The notes: generated from the letters alone by a model not told the origin. A stretch of 64,000 nt of DNA from Pseudomonadales bacterium (GCA_024234855.1 JACKNN010000001.1:806001-870000), one strand, 5' to 3'. Shown: positions 49,967 to 60,100, numbered from the stretch's first letter. Made by a program: numbers and translations.

Positions 49967-51313
49967 TCAAGACGAGTTCAGCCGCGCGACCCTCACCAGG
50001 TTGTAGCTGACGATTGATGACCAGACATCGGCCATAAATCCTTGTAACCCTCGCCACAAACTGCGTCTCAGTCCATAGGCTCGCTTCAGTTCTGAGATAT
50101 TTCCTTCAATTCCAGCACGGAAGTCACACAGTTGCTTGTAGATTTTCTGCGAGCTGGTCATCGCATCAATGGTCAATCCTTTCTTTTTCTGGAAGGCGAC
50201 TTCAGTCACGCCCAGAGCCTTCGCTTCATGCAGATTGGCCGTGCTGGCATAACCACCGTCTGCCGCGACCCGGTCGGGCATTTGTCCATAGATGGGCTCC
50301 AGCCGCTGGATCATCGGCAGGTACCGTTCGGTATCGCACGGGTTACCTGATTCAATCGTCGCATCCAGAACCAGACCTTCTTTGCCCGTCGTCAGGTTGA
50401 GTTTGTGCCCATACTGGATATCGCGGCTCCCCTTCACAATAATATCCGTATGGGCCTCATACAGGCTGAGTACTTTCTCCATCGCCGGCACTGATTCACC
50501 GTTCAACACCCGCCGGCCGGTTTGGCGAATGATCCGGCGCAGCAACCGGCGATAGTGCTTCACATGATCAATCCACTGCCCATAGACAGGTCCCCGAAAC
50601 CGGTAGAGCTGTACGTGCCAGAGTGCATCGCTGCTTTCCTTCATCACCTGCTCGGCATGTGACAAAAGGTCTCTGTATAAAGGCTCTTTCTTCGCCATAC
50701 CCCGTGTGTAAAATATCTGGCGGGCGAGGCTTTTAGCCGGTTTCCTTTGATCAGTAAAGTCGATTCCAGGCACCTTCAGCTTCTTCTTTGCATTCACCAT
50801 CAACCGGGTCAGTATGCGGATACCATCACACAACAGACTGCTGTCAGAGGGTTCATGAATGTTTGTTGCCACCACAGTGCTGTCTATCCGGACTTGCCTG
50901 TTGCACTCCACGCCAGCGGCCAGCGCCTGCCCGACAAGTGCCTGATTGATACGCTCCCAGGTCTGCGGTTTGATGCGACTGATGTTGTCCTGCAGAGCCG
51001 ATTTCCTTGGCACCACCCCATGGGGTAACCGCGCAAAGCTGCGGAAGCTGCCACTGTCCTCCAGGTAGAATGCCAATTCCTTGTAGCTCAGCTGCCGGAC
51101 TTGTTTCAGTATTGCGCAGCGCAGCACACTCTCCACGGGAAGCCCGGTTCGACCCGTACGCTGGGTGCCCTCACCAGCCAGGTCCGCTTCCACCCAACCG
51201 ACTAACTCGCCGCAGTTATCCAGAAGGGTGGACATCATGGCTAATTGGTTTCCGATCTCGTGTTTTGCATAGTGATCAAATATACTTGCCTGAGCGTTGC
51301 GGGTTTCTCGCAT
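49967..51313 (-). CDS. ISNCY-family transposase
   Basis: 448 residues, DDE type of the ISNCY (ISDol1-like) group. It has RTGLPVESVLRCAILKQVRQ near the N-terminus, VRIDSTVVATNIHEPSDSSL (first Asp), RVAADGGYASTANLHEAKAL (second Asp) and FRAGIEGNISELKRAYGLRR (Glu). Full length with no interruption, so the element may still be active. The 49775-49966 stretch downstream of its stop is noncoding element DNA with a GGCCGCA/TGCGGCC hairpin near 49861. Confidence 0.88.
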   Translation of the reverse strand: MRETRNAQASIFDHYAKHEIGNQLAMMSTLLDNCGELVGWVEADLAGEGTQRTGRTGLPVESVLRCAILKQVRQLSYKELAFYLEDSGSFRSFARLPHGVVPRKSALQDNISRIKPQTWERINQALVGQALAAGVECNRQVRIDSTVVATNIHEPSDSSLLCDGIRILTRLMVNAKKKLKVPGIDFTDQRKPAKSLARQIFYTRGMAKKEPLYRDLLSHAEQVMKESSDALWHVQLYRFRGPVYGQWIDHVKHYRRLLRRIIRQTGRRVLNGESVPAMEKVLSLYEAHTDIIVKGSRDIQYGHKLNLTTGKEGLVLDATIESGNPCDTERYLPMIQRLEPIYGQMPDRVAADGGYASTANLHEAKALGVTEVAFQKKKGLTIDAMTSSQKIYKQLCDFRAGIEGNISELKRAYGLRRSLWRGLQGFMADVWSSIVSYNLVRVARLNSS

Positions 51314-51442
51314 CGTAATCCCTTTTGTTGTTGGTGCTTTTCGGTTTCGTCACTTGAAAGTTTACCAACATCACGAGGGATTTTTTATGCCTTTGTAATA
51401 TTTTTCCTTTAATATCAGATCATTAGAGTTTCCGGATGCACA

Positions 51443-51450
51443 CTATCTAG
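51443..51450. repeat. Right copy of the ISNCY target-site duplication
   Basis: CTATCTAG follows the right terminal repeat. It matches the octamer at the left junction (48574-48580 plus 49774), where IS630 now separates the last base. The intact right copy shows the order of the two insertions. Confidence 0.8.
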
Positions 51451-51471
51451 GGGGTGGGAGCAGAGCAGGTC

Positions 51472-51759
51472 TCACACGCCAGGTACGATCATCACCTGGA
51501 CATCCGCGGCAGGCTCGCGGATTCTCCTCGCAATCTGATACTCGGGTGAATCATACCAGGCGCGTGCTGTCGTCACGTCCTGGAATTCCGTGATGATCAT
51601 GTACTGTGACGCGGGCCCCTCCAGCATGTGAAGTTCACCTGGGCGCACCTTTACAGTGCCACCGTAGGTGGCCACGGTGGGATGTGCGTGTTTGCGGTAC
51701 TCGAGCATTTTTTCCTCGTCGTAAACTTGCAGGTAGTTGAAGATCACATAGGCAGCCAT
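51472..51759 (-). CDS. DUF1330 domain-containing protein
   Basis: 95 residues of the ferredoxin-like dimeric alpha-beta barrel family: YVIFNYLQVYDEEKMLEYRK, TVATYGGTVKVRPGELHMLEG, IITEFQDVTTARAWYDSPEY. Such small cytosolic proteins are often found with catabolic oxygenases. It is 67 bp downstream of the FAD monooxygenase on the same strand and probably in its transcript. It may assist or follow the monooxygenase reaction; the activity is unknown. Confidence 0.88.
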   Translation of the reverse strand: MAAYVIFNYLQVYDEEKMLEYRKHAHPTVATYGGTVKVRPGELHMLEGPASQYMIITEFQDVTTARAWYDSPEYQIARRIREPAADVQVMIVPGV

Positions 51760-51826
51760 GGCTTAATCTCCATTGTTGGGGGAGTGGGTCGGCTCATTTC
51801 CACTGCCCAGGGATTCAAGTGGCTGC

Positions 51827-53083
51827 TCAGGTGCCGCTATCTCCCTGGTTCAAGGTGGTGCGGTCGAGGCCGGCAATCTGCTTGTAGCGCCGGGCGATGG
51901 CTACCAATTCAGCCTGGTCGATGACGTCGTCGATGTTGTCGAATCCGCCGGGCGCGCGATCCTCTGCCATCTGCATCACCTGCTCCGGTCCGTTGTTGCG
52001 ATTGGCCAGCACGATTGCTGATGTTTTCGGGCGGCGTTCGGCGTCGTATGCGATAAATGCGTCCGCCGAGTCGGCGTGCTGTTGTAACAGGCGAGTGATA
52101 CAGGCGGCATCGAGGATACCCTGGGAGGCGCCGTTGGAGCCAATGGGGTACATGGGGTGGGCGGCGTCGCCCAGCAGGGCGACCCGGCCAAAGGCCCAGG
52201 TGGCAACCGGGTCGCGATCGACCATGGGAAATTCGTAGATAGCGGAGGCATCGCGAATCAGCCGCGGGATGTCGAGCCAGTCGAACTGCCAGGACTCGAA
52301 GCGAGGCAAAAAATCGGCCAGCACACCGGGCCGGTTCCAGTCCTCGCGCGAGGCCAGCGCCCGCGGTTCAAAGCGCAGCTCGGCAATCCAGTTGGTGTAG
52401 GATTTGCCCTGCCGGTGATGCTCGGCGCTGATGGGATAGCAGACGAACTTCTGGTCCTGGTGGCCCGCCATGAACATGGTGCGTCCGCTCAGGAAGGGCT
52501 CGGACTCGGTGACGCCGCGCCACAGGATGGCACCGTTCCAGATCGGCATGCCCTCGTCCGGGTAGTGCAGGGCGCGCACGCGGGAGTGAATACCGTCGGC
52601 GGCGATGACGCAGTCTGCCAGGCGCTCCGGCAGGGACTCGCCGCTTTTGCGATCGATAAAGCGCAGCCGGATGCGGCCGTCGCCGCTGCTGTCATAGTCC
52701 TGCAGGTGGTGGCCCAGCAGCAGAGAGTCCTCTCCCAGGCGTTCGACGACGGTGCGGTGCAGCAGGCTCTGCAACCGGCCGCGGTGGACGGAGAACTGCG
52801 GCCACTGGTAGCCCGCAGCAATGCCGCGGGGTTCGCGCCATATGAGCTGGCCGAACTTGTTGAAGTAGCATAGCTCAGAGGTTTCCACGGCGATTTCCAG
52901 CAGGCCCGGCAGCAGCCCCAGTGTTTCCAGTTCGCGCACCGCGTGGGGCAGCAGGTTGATGCCCACCCCCAGTTCGCGCAACTCGCCAACGCTTTCGTAA
53001 ATGGTACAGGGGATGCCCGCCCTGTGCAGGGCAAGGGCCGTGGTCAGACCGCCGATACCGCCGCCGATGATGCTTATTTCCAC
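51827..53083 (-). CDS. FAD-dependent aromatic-ring-type monooxygenase
   Basis: 418 residues from GTG 53083, with AAGGAAT upstream. A class A flavoprotein monooxygenase: ISIIGGGIGGLTTALALHRAG (dinucleotide fold), CVIAADGIHSRVRAL (DG motif) and GRVALLGDAAHPMYPIGSNG (GD motif). It belongs to the salicylate or 3-hydroxybenzoate 6-hydroxylase-like group by pattern. NAD(P)H-dependent hydroxylation of a small substrate is expected, but ring cleavage genes are absent here. An upstream extension to 53227 is not credible. Confidence 0.85.
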   Translation of the reverse strand: MEISIIGGGIGGLTTALALHRAGIPCTIYESVGELRELGVGINLLPHAVRELETLGLLPGLLEIAVETSELCYFNKFGQLIWREPRGIAAGYQWPQFSVHRGRLQSLLHRTVVERLGEDSLLLGHHLQDYDSSGDGRIRLRFIDRKSGESLPERLADCVIAADGIHSRVRALHYPDEGMPIWNGAILWRGVTESEPFLSGRTMFMAGHQDQKFVCYPISAEHHRQGKSYTNWIAELRFEPRALASREDWNRPGVLADFLPRFESWQFDWLDIPRLIRDASAIYEFPMVDRDPVATWAFGRVALLGDAAHPMYPIGSNGASQGILDAACITRLLQQHADSADAFIAYDAERRPKTSAIVLANRNNGPEQVMQMAEDRAPGGFDNIDDVIDQAELVAIARRYKQIAGLDRTTLNQGDSGT

Positions 53084-53299
53084 TGACTGATTCCTTATCA
53101 ACCCGGCATGGTTTGTCGGTATGAGCAATGCCGAAATCATGAAGCGGGTCGGTACCGAGGGCATTGAAGCCATTATGTGAAGGGTAATGCGCGACGCCCT
53201 GGATAACAAGGTGAAGGTAGTGCTCAAACACTACCACGCCGCTATGTCGAATACCGGAGCAAGGGTTTTGGTGCTGAAGAATATCGCGCAGCGGGCGGC
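53084..53299. other. Noncoding gap between EamA transporter and monooxygenase genes
   Basis: About 216 bp between two minus-strand genes. It has two short rightward frames (53121-53180 encoding MSNAEIMKRVGTEGIEAIM, and one from 53187) that read like scraps of coding sequence, but neither shows a recognisable family. It could be a decayed gene. No terminator or promoter is convincing. Confidence 0.3.
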
Positions 53300-54193
53300 C
53301 TATCGCCTCAGCGCCAGCAGCATGCCCGCGCAGACCATGGCACCACCCAGGAAGTGGTGGGGCCGCACCTGCTCGCCGAGGAAAGCAACGGCCAGCAGCA
53401 TGCCGAACAGCGGGATCAGATTGACATAAACGGCAGCGCGGTTGGGCCCGATTAACTGGTTGCCCCGGGTCCACAGGGACATGCCGATCACCGACACCAG
53501 CAGGGCCAGGGCGACCACGATCATGCCGGCCCGGGCGGTCACCGGCATCGTCATGTAGGTCAGCGACTCGGCGATATAGAATGGCAGGAGCAGCAGCGCG
53601 CCCAGGACGATGATGGCAAACAGCGACTCGGTGACGTGAAACTCGGCGGGTATTTTCCGAATGTTGATCCCATAGGTGGCGAAGCCCAGCATGGCCAGCA
53701 GCACCAGCAGATCGCCGCCGTTGAACGCAAAGTGGCGCAGGGCGCCGACGTCACCGCGGGTGAGGATGACTGCGATGCCCGCGAACGCCAGGCCAATGCC
53801 GCACCACTGCCTGACGGCCAGCCGTTCGCGCAGGAAGATCCAGCACAGCAGGGCCGTAATGGTCGGCTGGGAGGCGTTGATGAGTGAGGTATTGGTGGCG
53901 CTGGTAAAGTTGAGACCTACCAGGATTAGCGTGGTGCTGCCGACGATCAGTGCGCCGAGCAGCGCCAGGATACGCCAGTGTTGCAGGTAGAGCGGGAGGA
54001 GTTGTCGCAGATTGGGTGCAATGAATGGCAACAGGATGGCGGCGCCACACAACCAGCGCCAGAAAGACAGGCCCAGTGGCGGCAGCTGGACGTGTACCGC
54101 GCGGCCGATGACGTGATTGGATGCATAGCACAGCATGGTCAGCGCGAGCAGCAGGGCCGCCTTGCGCTCCGGGGAAACAGTCGCCATTGTCAT
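53300..54193 (-). CDS. EamA/DMT-superfamily exporter
   Basis: 297 residues with ten membrane helices arranged as two EamA repeats: LLALTMLCYASNHVIGRAV in the first, LLVLLAMLGFATYGINIRKI in the second. ATNTSLINASQPTITALLCW and AAVYVNLIPLFGMLLAVAFL are the typical repeat ends. It probably exports a metabolite or amino acid. Start ATG 54193 or 54187; upstream extension is not family-like. Its gene lies between the monooxygenase and Rieske genes. Confidence 0.87.
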   Translation of the reverse strand: MTMATVSPERKAALLLALTMLCYASNHVIGRAVHVQLPPLGLSFWRWLCGAAILLPFIAPNLRQLLPLYLQHWRILALLGALIVGSTTLILVGLNFTSATNTSLINASQPTITALLCWIFLRERLAVRQWCGIGLAFAGIAVILTRGDVGALRHFAFNGGDLLVLLAMLGFATYGINIRKIPAEFHVTESLFAIIVLGALLLLPFYIAESLTYMTMPVTARAGMIVVALALLVSVIGMSLWTRGNQLIGPNRAAVYVNLIPLFGMLLAVAFLGEQVRPHHFLGGAMVCAGMLLALRR

Positions 54194-54284
54194 CAGCCAG
54201 TCTCGATTCAGGGTCGCCAACAGGGCGCCAGAATAGCATTGATGGCTGGGTATGCCACAGACTGCGACCGGGGCGGAGTAAATA

Positions 54285-54698
54285 TCATTCGGCGGCTGTA
54301 TCTCCGGGATCAACCGTGATCCAGCCGTCGGCCTCGCGCACCTGCCAGTGCCTGAGTACCGGCTCGCCGCGCTGTACTTTTTGCGGCACGCGCTGCCCCG
54401 GCGGAATACCGGTGCAGCGGCCGTCGCCGTCAAATCGCCAGCCGTGATAGGGGCAGAGCAACTGGTCATGGAGCAGCAGGCGAGACAGGGGTTCGCCCGG
54501 CGCCAGGCCGTTGGGCATGTAATTGCCCATGTGTGGACAGTGGGCAGCCGTGACCAGGCAGCGCCCGTCCGGAGTGCGGAAGGCCAGGGCGGCCTCAGCG
54601 CCGATGGTCAGTTCGAGCACCTCCCCGGGGGCCAGCCGCGCGGAGGGAATGAGCCTGTGGGTCCTGCCTGTGGCCATGGGTACAACCTTGTCAGTCAA
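54285..54698 (-). CDS. Rieske [2Fe-2S] ferredoxin-like protein
   Basis: 137 residues. AAHCPHMGNYMP gives Cys-x-His and LCPYHGWRFDGDG the Cys-x-x-His partner, together binding a Rieske cluster. It is soluble, without a signal peptide or catalytic domain. It is either the ferredoxin of a multi-component oxygenase or a free-standing Rieske protein. It lies upstream of the EamA and monooxygenase genes on the same strand, so it may carry electrons in that pathway. Confidence 0.9.
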   Translation of the reverse strand: MTDKVVPMATGRTHRLIPSARLAPGEVLELTIGAEAALAFRTPDGRCLVTAAHCPHMGNYMPNGLAPGEPLSRLLLHDQLLCPYHGWRFDGDGRCTGIPPGQRVPQKVQRGEPVLRHWQVREADGWITVDPGDTAAE

Positions 54699-54804
54699 AA
54701 GACTCTGCCCTGTTGGGCAAGACAGTCTCGCGGGGTAAGCCTACGCTGGCAGCCTACCAGAGATAGCCGGATCGTCGCCAACGGTCGGTTGCGGGGGGGA
54801 GCTG

Positions 54805-54927
54805 GTGAATGAATCGAAGCACATCGTCAGCCTGACCGGGCGGCCGCTGGTCGTGTCCGCAGGGAAGGATGTCGCCGCCGGACCGGGGCGACCTGGCGTC
54901 TGGCCCCCCTCGGGGGACGCCGCGTGA
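54805..54927 (+). CDS. Possible 40-residue protein upstream of the NMT1-like gene
   Basis: A short frame from GTG 54805, preceded by a GGGGGGA ribosome binding site, that ends in a GTGA overlap with the next gene (54924). It reads MNESKHIVSLTGRPLVVSAG and then a Pro/Gly-rich tail. Coupled spacing suggests translation, either as a leader or a real small protein. No homology is recognised, so it may just be the upstream part of the transcript. Confidence 0.35.
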   Translation: MNESKHIVSLTGRPLVVSAGKDVAAGPGRPGVWPPSGDAA

Positions 54928-55793
54928 GTCGGGCGCAGACGGAAGTGTGGCTGGGCTTCAAGGCGTTCGATGTGCACGAGCTGCTGTGCCATGCCATCGC
55001 CGCGGTCGGCGACTTTTACGCCGGGCAGAATATCCTGGTCAGGTTGATTGATACCACCTTTCTGCCGGATGACTCACTGCCGGAAAACACCATGAGCGTG
55101 GCCTGTGGTACCGCCCTGTCCAGTTTCCTCGGGGGCAAGCGGCGCAAAGTGGTTTTTGTCGCCTGTGATCGCCCCATGTTCTGGCTGTATGGACGTCCGG
55201 GTATCAGCTCTCTCGAGCAGTTGAACCAGGCCCGGGTGGCCACCTTTCCCGAACTGGCCGCTCCGGCGAGGTTCCTGCAAAAAATGTTGGGGGATGTCGG
55301 TGTGGCGCCCGGCCTGTTGCCCTCCCGCGATGACGTGGCTCGCCTCGGCCTACTGGCTTCAGGCAGCGTCGACGCGGCCCTGTTGAGTTCGCACTACCTG
55401 CCGGCGGAAGTGGCCTATGCGGGCGTGACGCAAATCGCTTTCATGGGTGACCACGTGCGCCTGCCCAGTACGGGGCTGGCGGTCACCGGCAAACTGTACG
55501 AGGAGCAACCGGCCCTGGTGGCGGCGATGGTGGCGATCTTTCAGCGCGCCATGAAAGCGGTGTTCGATCGCGATGATACCCTGCTGCGGCGGGCGCTGAC
55601 CGAGTACTTCGGCAAGCCGGAACACAGTCTCGACCAGGCGATCAAGGTCTTACGTGATTGTTACAACCCGTTTTGTAACAGTTACGGCAACAAGCTGCAA
55701 CCGGCGATAGACGCCATGGCCGCGGGCATGGGCCTGGCCTCCCGCGACGCCGGTGAGCTGTATGAATTCAAGTACCTGGCAATCAATAACTGA
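54924..55793 (+). CDS. NMT1/THI5-like substrate-binding protein (no signal peptide)
   Basis: 289 residues. SVACGTALSSFLGGKRRKVV, LEQLNQARVATFPELAAPAR, and LGLLASGSVDAALLSSHYLP follow the periplasmic-binding-protein type II (NMT1) fold. It lacks an export signal, and no permease or ATPase is adjacent. It may therefore work in the cytoplasm, for example as a ligand-sensing subunit, or the true N-terminus is mis-set. It starts the operon with the three molybdenum hydroxylase genes, 23 bp before the FAD subunit. Confidence 0.7.
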   Translation: MSRAQTEVWLGFKAFDVHELLCHAIAAVGDFYAGQNILVRLIDTTFLPDDSLPENTMSVACGTALSSFLGGKRRKVVFVACDRPMFWLYGRPGISSLEQLNQARVATFPELAAPARFLQKMLGDVGVAPGLLPSRDDVARLGLLASGSVDAALLSSHYLPAEVAYAGVTQIAFMGDHVRLPSTGLAVTGKLYEEQPALVAAMVAIFQRAMKAVFDRDDTLLRRALTEYFGKPEHSLDQAIKVLRDCYNPFCNSYGNKLQPAIDAMAAGMGLASRDAGELYEFKYLAINN

Positions 55794-55816
55794 CGATCAA
55801 GACGAGCGGAGAACCT

Positions 55817-56710
55817 ATGTACCCAGCACCCTTTCGCTATCATCGACCGGCAAGCCTGGAGGCCGCCATCGGCCTGCTGGGTAAGTTCGGCGATGAAGCC
55901 AGCATTATGGCCGGCGGCCAAAGCCTGATTCCCATGATGAAATTGCGCATGGGCGATGCCTGCGAGGTAATCGACATCGGTCGATTGCCCGACCTGTCGT
56001 TTGTCGAGATCCGCGACGGCATGCTGTGCATAGGCGCCCTGTCGACCCATGCCAGCATCGCCGCGTCCGAGGCCGCCGCCCGCATCCCGCTGGTGCAGGA
56101 GGCGGGCGGCGGTATCGCCGACCGGCAGATTCGCAGCATGGGTACCATCGGTGGCGGCCTGAGCGTGGCCGATCCCAGCGGTTGCTGGCCCACCAGCCTG
56201 CGCACCCTGAAAACCTCGGTGCAGGTGAGGGGGCCCGCCGGCGCGCGCAGTATCGCCATTGCCGACTTTATCCAGGATTCCTACGTTACCACGTTACAGC
56301 CTGGTGAACTGGTGACCGAGATTCGCATACCGTTGCCGGCGGCGAATACCGGCAGCGCCTATGTGGCTTTCAAGCGCACGGCCGCTGCCTATCCCACCGT
56401 TTCCTGCGGTATGGAGCTGGTGATGGATGGCCAGACCTGCACCTCGGCCAGCATTGTGCTGGGTGCGGCGGGCCCCATGGCGGTCCTGTGTGCTGCGGCG
56501 GAACAGGCCCTGGTCGGTCGGGAGGTCACCGAGACCTCGTTGGGGGAAGCGGCGGAGCTTATCGTCGCCGCCTCGGATCCGCCGGCCGATGCCAGGGGTT
56601 CGGCGGCGTTCAAGCGGGCGATGTTAAAGACCCTGGTGCTGGAGGCGGGACGTCGCAGCCTGGCCAGGAGCAGGGGCGAACAGGTCAAGGGAGGTCATCG
56701 TTATGCGTGA
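55817..56710 (+). CDS. Molybdenum hydroxylase FAD-binding subunit (CoxM-like)
   Basis: 297 residues. AGGQSLIPMMKLRMG and GTIGGGLSVADPSGCW are the two FAD-binding glycine motifs of the CoxM/XdhB type; ELVTEIRIPLP and AFKRTAAAYPTV follow in the C-terminal part. It carries electrons from the 2Fe-2S subunit to the external acceptor. The stop overlaps the next gene by 8 bp. Confidence 0.92.
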   Translation: MYPAPFRYHRPASLEAAIGLLGKFGDEASIMAGGQSLIPMMKLRMGDACEVIDIGRLPDLSFVEIRDGMLCIGALSTHASIAASEAAARIPLVQEAGGGIADRQIRSMGTIGGGLSVADPSGCWPTSLRTLKTSVQVRGPAGARSIAIADFIQDSYVTTLQPGELVTEIRIPLPAANTGSAYVAFKRTAAAYPTVSCGMELVMDGQTCTSASIVLGAAGPMAVLCAAAEQALVGREVTETSLGEAAELIVAASDPPADARGSAAFKRAMLKTLVLEAGRRSLARSRGEQVKGGHRYA

Positions 56711-57191
56711 TGCGACATCCAGGGTGGTGGTAGATGTCACCGTCAACGGTTTGAGTTACCAGCGCGAGATCGAGCCGCGGTTGTTGCTGGTGGAGTTTTT
56801 GCGAGAGGAACTGGGCCTTACGGGCACCCATATCGGTTGCGATACCAGTTATTGCGGCGCCTGCACGGTGCTGCTCAACGGCAAGGTGGTGAAATCCTGC
56901 ACCGTGCTGGCAGTGCAGGCCGACGGCAACCGGGTGGAAACCGTCGAGGGCCTGGAGTCAGACGGCAAGTTGCACCCGCTGCAGAGCACGTTTTCCGAGT
57001 TGCACGGCCTGCAGTGCGGTTACTGCACGCCCGGCATGCTGATGGCCGCCAAGAGCCTGCTCGATGGCAACCCCAGCCCTTCCGAAGACCAGATTCGCAA
57101 GGGCATCGCCGGCAATACCTGCCGCTGTACCGGCTATGTGAATATCGTCAAGGCGATAGACGCCGCGGCCCAACAGATGCGGGAGGAGTAA
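56703..57191 (+). CDS. Molybdenum hydroxylase 2Fe-2S subunit (CoxS-like)
   Basis: 162 residues with both clusters: plant-type motif THIGCDTSYCGACTVLLNGK and the second, helical cluster QCGYCTPGM plus NTCRCTGY. It passes electrons between the molybdopterin centre and FAD. It overlaps the FAD subunit gene and is 3 bp from the large subunit gene, forming one operon. Confidence 0.95.
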   Translation: MRDATSRVVVDVTVNGLSYQREIEPRLLLVEFLREELGLTGTHIGCDTSYCGACTVLLNGKVVKSCTVLAVQADGNRVETVEGLESDGKLHPLQSTFSELHGLQCGYCTPGMLMAAKSLLDGNPSPSEDQIRKGIAGNTCRCTGYVNIVKAIDAAAQQMREE

Positions 57192-57194
57192 GCC

Positions 57195-60100
57195 ATGGAG
57201 ATGAAATTCGACGGCAATTTTGAAGTGGGAATTCCGCGCGCGGAAACCTTCGCCCTGTTGTCCGACCCCAACAAATTCATGCCGGTGCTGCCCATGTATC
57301 ACAGCATGGCGGCCAAGGAGTCAGAGCCCAACACCTCGATCGTCAAGTTGAAGATCGGCATCGGCAAGGTGCACGGCATCGCCACGACTGAAATCGCGCT
57401 GCAGGATAACCAGGCGCCGGAAAAAGCCAGCTACGTGGGCAAGGGCAATGTCATGGGCGGCGCCTATAACATGGTGGTGGGCTTCAACCTGGAAGATGCG
57501 GCCAATGGCGGCACCCGGATCAACTGGCATGGCACCACCCAGATCTACGGCCGCATCCTCAGCATCGCCGGCGGCGGCTTGTCCGGCATCGCCGAAAAGG
57601 AAATCACCCGGGTCATCGGCAGCCTGCAGGATGCGCTGGCCAGCAGGGAGCATTTCGAGGCGGTGGTGCGCCAGGCCCAGGCGGCGCCCGCGGCGGAGGG
57701 TCTCATCGCCCGCGTGGCCAGGTTTTTCCGCGAGCTGTTTGGCAGCGCTCCCGCACCGGCTGCACCGGCAGCCGCGGCGGACGCTACCGACACCGCCCCG
57801 GCCCGCACCGAACCCCTGCGCAAGGACCCGTCCCGCGGGGTCATCGCGCCCCTGGGCAGCAGCATCCAGGTGGACAGCGATGGCAGCAAGCAATGGACCG
57901 GCCAGCGCCTGCGCCGCAAGGAAGACGAGCGGCTGGTGCGGGGGCTGGGGCGCTACGTCGACGATTACGTCGGCGGCCATATCGCCCACGTCGGCTATGT
58001 CACCTCGCCCTACGCCCACGCCAAAATCCTGGCCATCGACGTGTCCGCCGCCGAGGCCCTGCCGGGGGTGATCTGCACCCTGACCGGCAAGCAGGTCGCG
58101 GCGCAGACCACCGCGTTCATGCAGATTGGGGCCGAGCCCAGTGCGAACCTGAAAGACTACGGTATCGCCCAGGACAAGGTGGTATACCCCGGTGAGCCGG
58201 TGGTGCTGATCGTGGCCGAAACGGCGCGCCTGGTCGAGGATGCGGTGCAGCTGGTGACGGTGGATTACGAGCCCCTGCCGGTGGTGCTGAAATCCGAAGA
58301 CGCCGCCACCGATGCCGTCATCCTGCACCCGGAGGTGGGCACCAATGTCTCCTTCGCGGGGGTCTGGGACCACGGCGATGTGGACAAGGCTTTCGCCGAG
58401 GCCGCGCATGTGTTCGATATAGGGCGTCTGCATTTCCATCGCTTCGCCAGCACACCGATCGAAACCTCCGGCGCGGTGGCAACCTGGTCGCCGCGGGGTG
58501 AGGTCGAAATCGTCTGCAACAACGGCCTGCCCGGTGTCACGGTGCAGATGCTGGCGGCGTTCCTCAATGTCAGCACCGAGCAGATCCGGATGAAAAGCGA
58601 GGACGTTGGCGGAAACTTCGGCACCAAGACCGTCAACCATACCTATATCGCCCTCGCGGCCGTTGCCTCGCGCGCCATTGGTGGGCGCACGGTGAAATGG
58701 GTCGAGACCCGCACTGAAAACCTGGCCTGCTTCCATGGCGGCGAGCGCACCTTCCTGGATACCAAAGTCGCGCTGGATGCCGATGGCGTGATCACCGCGA
58801 TTCGCTCCCGCCATCTCGATGATGCCGGCGGTCTGCTGCGCTATGAGCCGCTGGGCTGTTCCATCTGGTCGCAGGTGTACCCGGCGACCTACCGCCTGCG
58901 CAATATGCATATTGAGTTCTCCCAGGTGATGTCCAACAAGGCGCCCTGTACGCCCAATCGCGGCTATTCGCGCATGCAGCACATCTGGTTCATGGAGCGG
59001 GTAATCGATATCTGTGCCCACGAACTCGGTCTGCCGGCCGATGAAATGCGCGCCAAGAACTACATCCGCGCCGATGAAATGCCCTATACCACGCCCAACG
59101 GCAACATCTATGATTCCGGCGACTACGGGATGATGCTGGACAAGGCCAAGGAACTGATCGGCTGGGACGAGTGGCAGCGCAAGCAGACCGAGGCGCGGGC
59201 CGAGGGGCGACTTCTGGGTATTGGTATCGGCTCGACTGTCGATTCGGGCACCAATAACTTCGGCCAGGTGCTCTACGTCAACCCGCACCAGGTGTTCTCG
59301 GGGAATACCGAGGCCTGCCGTATCAAGATCGGCCTGGACGGTTCCATCGTCGTGACCCTGGGCTCATCGCCCCAGGGGCAGGGTCACGAGACCACCACCG
59401 CCATGGTAATCGCGGATGATCTCAACCTGCCGCCCGACATGATCACCGTGCGCACGGGTTTCGACTCCTCGTGGAATACCTACTCGGGCCTGTCGGGCAC
59501 CATCGCCAGCCAGTTCGCGGTGACCGGGCTGTCGGCGGCCCACGGCGCGGCATTGAAACTGAAAGCCGAGTTGCTGCGGTTGGCGGCGCACACCCTGCAG
59601 GCGGCCGAGGACCAGCTCGAAATCGGGGTCGGGGCAATGGGCCCCGAGGTCAGGGTGGTGGCCGAACCGGAGCGCGCGATCAATTTCTGGATGCTCTCCA
59701 ACCTGGCCAACGCGAATATCTCCAACGTCCCGGAGAGCCTGCGCGATATCAACCTGAACGTGATGGACGTCTACAAGCCGCCCTTCGAGCCGGTTGACGT
59801 GGAGAAAAAGATTGGCAACCAGACGCTGACGTACGCGCCGCAGATTCATATCGCGGTGGTGGAGGTGGACCGGACCACCTGCCAGCCGAAAATTCTCGAC
59901 TATGCCGTGGTGGATGACTGCGGCGTCGCGGTCAATCCCAAGATCGTGGCGGGGCAGGTGCACGGGGCGACCTGTCACGGTATCGGCGCCGCCATGCAGG
60001 AGGCTTTCCAGTTTGATGAGTCGGGCAGTTTGATCACCGCGACCTTCACCGACTACGCGCCTATCACCGCCATTAATATGCCGCCGCTGAAAACGGCGGC

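Larger units (their letters stand above)
49775..51442 (-). mobile_element. ISNCY-type insertion sequence with 8-bp target duplication
   Basis: 1668 bp. The ends are TGCCCGTCCGTAAAC at the left and the complement of TGTGCATCCGGAAAC at the right (11 of 15 match). The right end is followed by CTATCTAG (51443-51450). The same octamer is found at the left, split by the later IS630 insertion (48574-48580 plus G at 49774). A single transposase gene fills most of the element. Confidence 0.85.

Noticed and set aside
53121..53299. Remnant of a small gene between the monooxygenase and transporter genes
   Set aside because: Two short coding-like pieces exist, but neither has a recognisable family or good start; kept only as a note.
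57321..59288. 655-codon open frame on the minus strand
   Set aside because: It is exactly antisense to the molybdenum hydroxylase large subunit, has no family motifs, and is a by-product of GC-rich codon usage. The same holds for 4433-5830 (+), 8038-9609 (+) and 61187-62698 (-).
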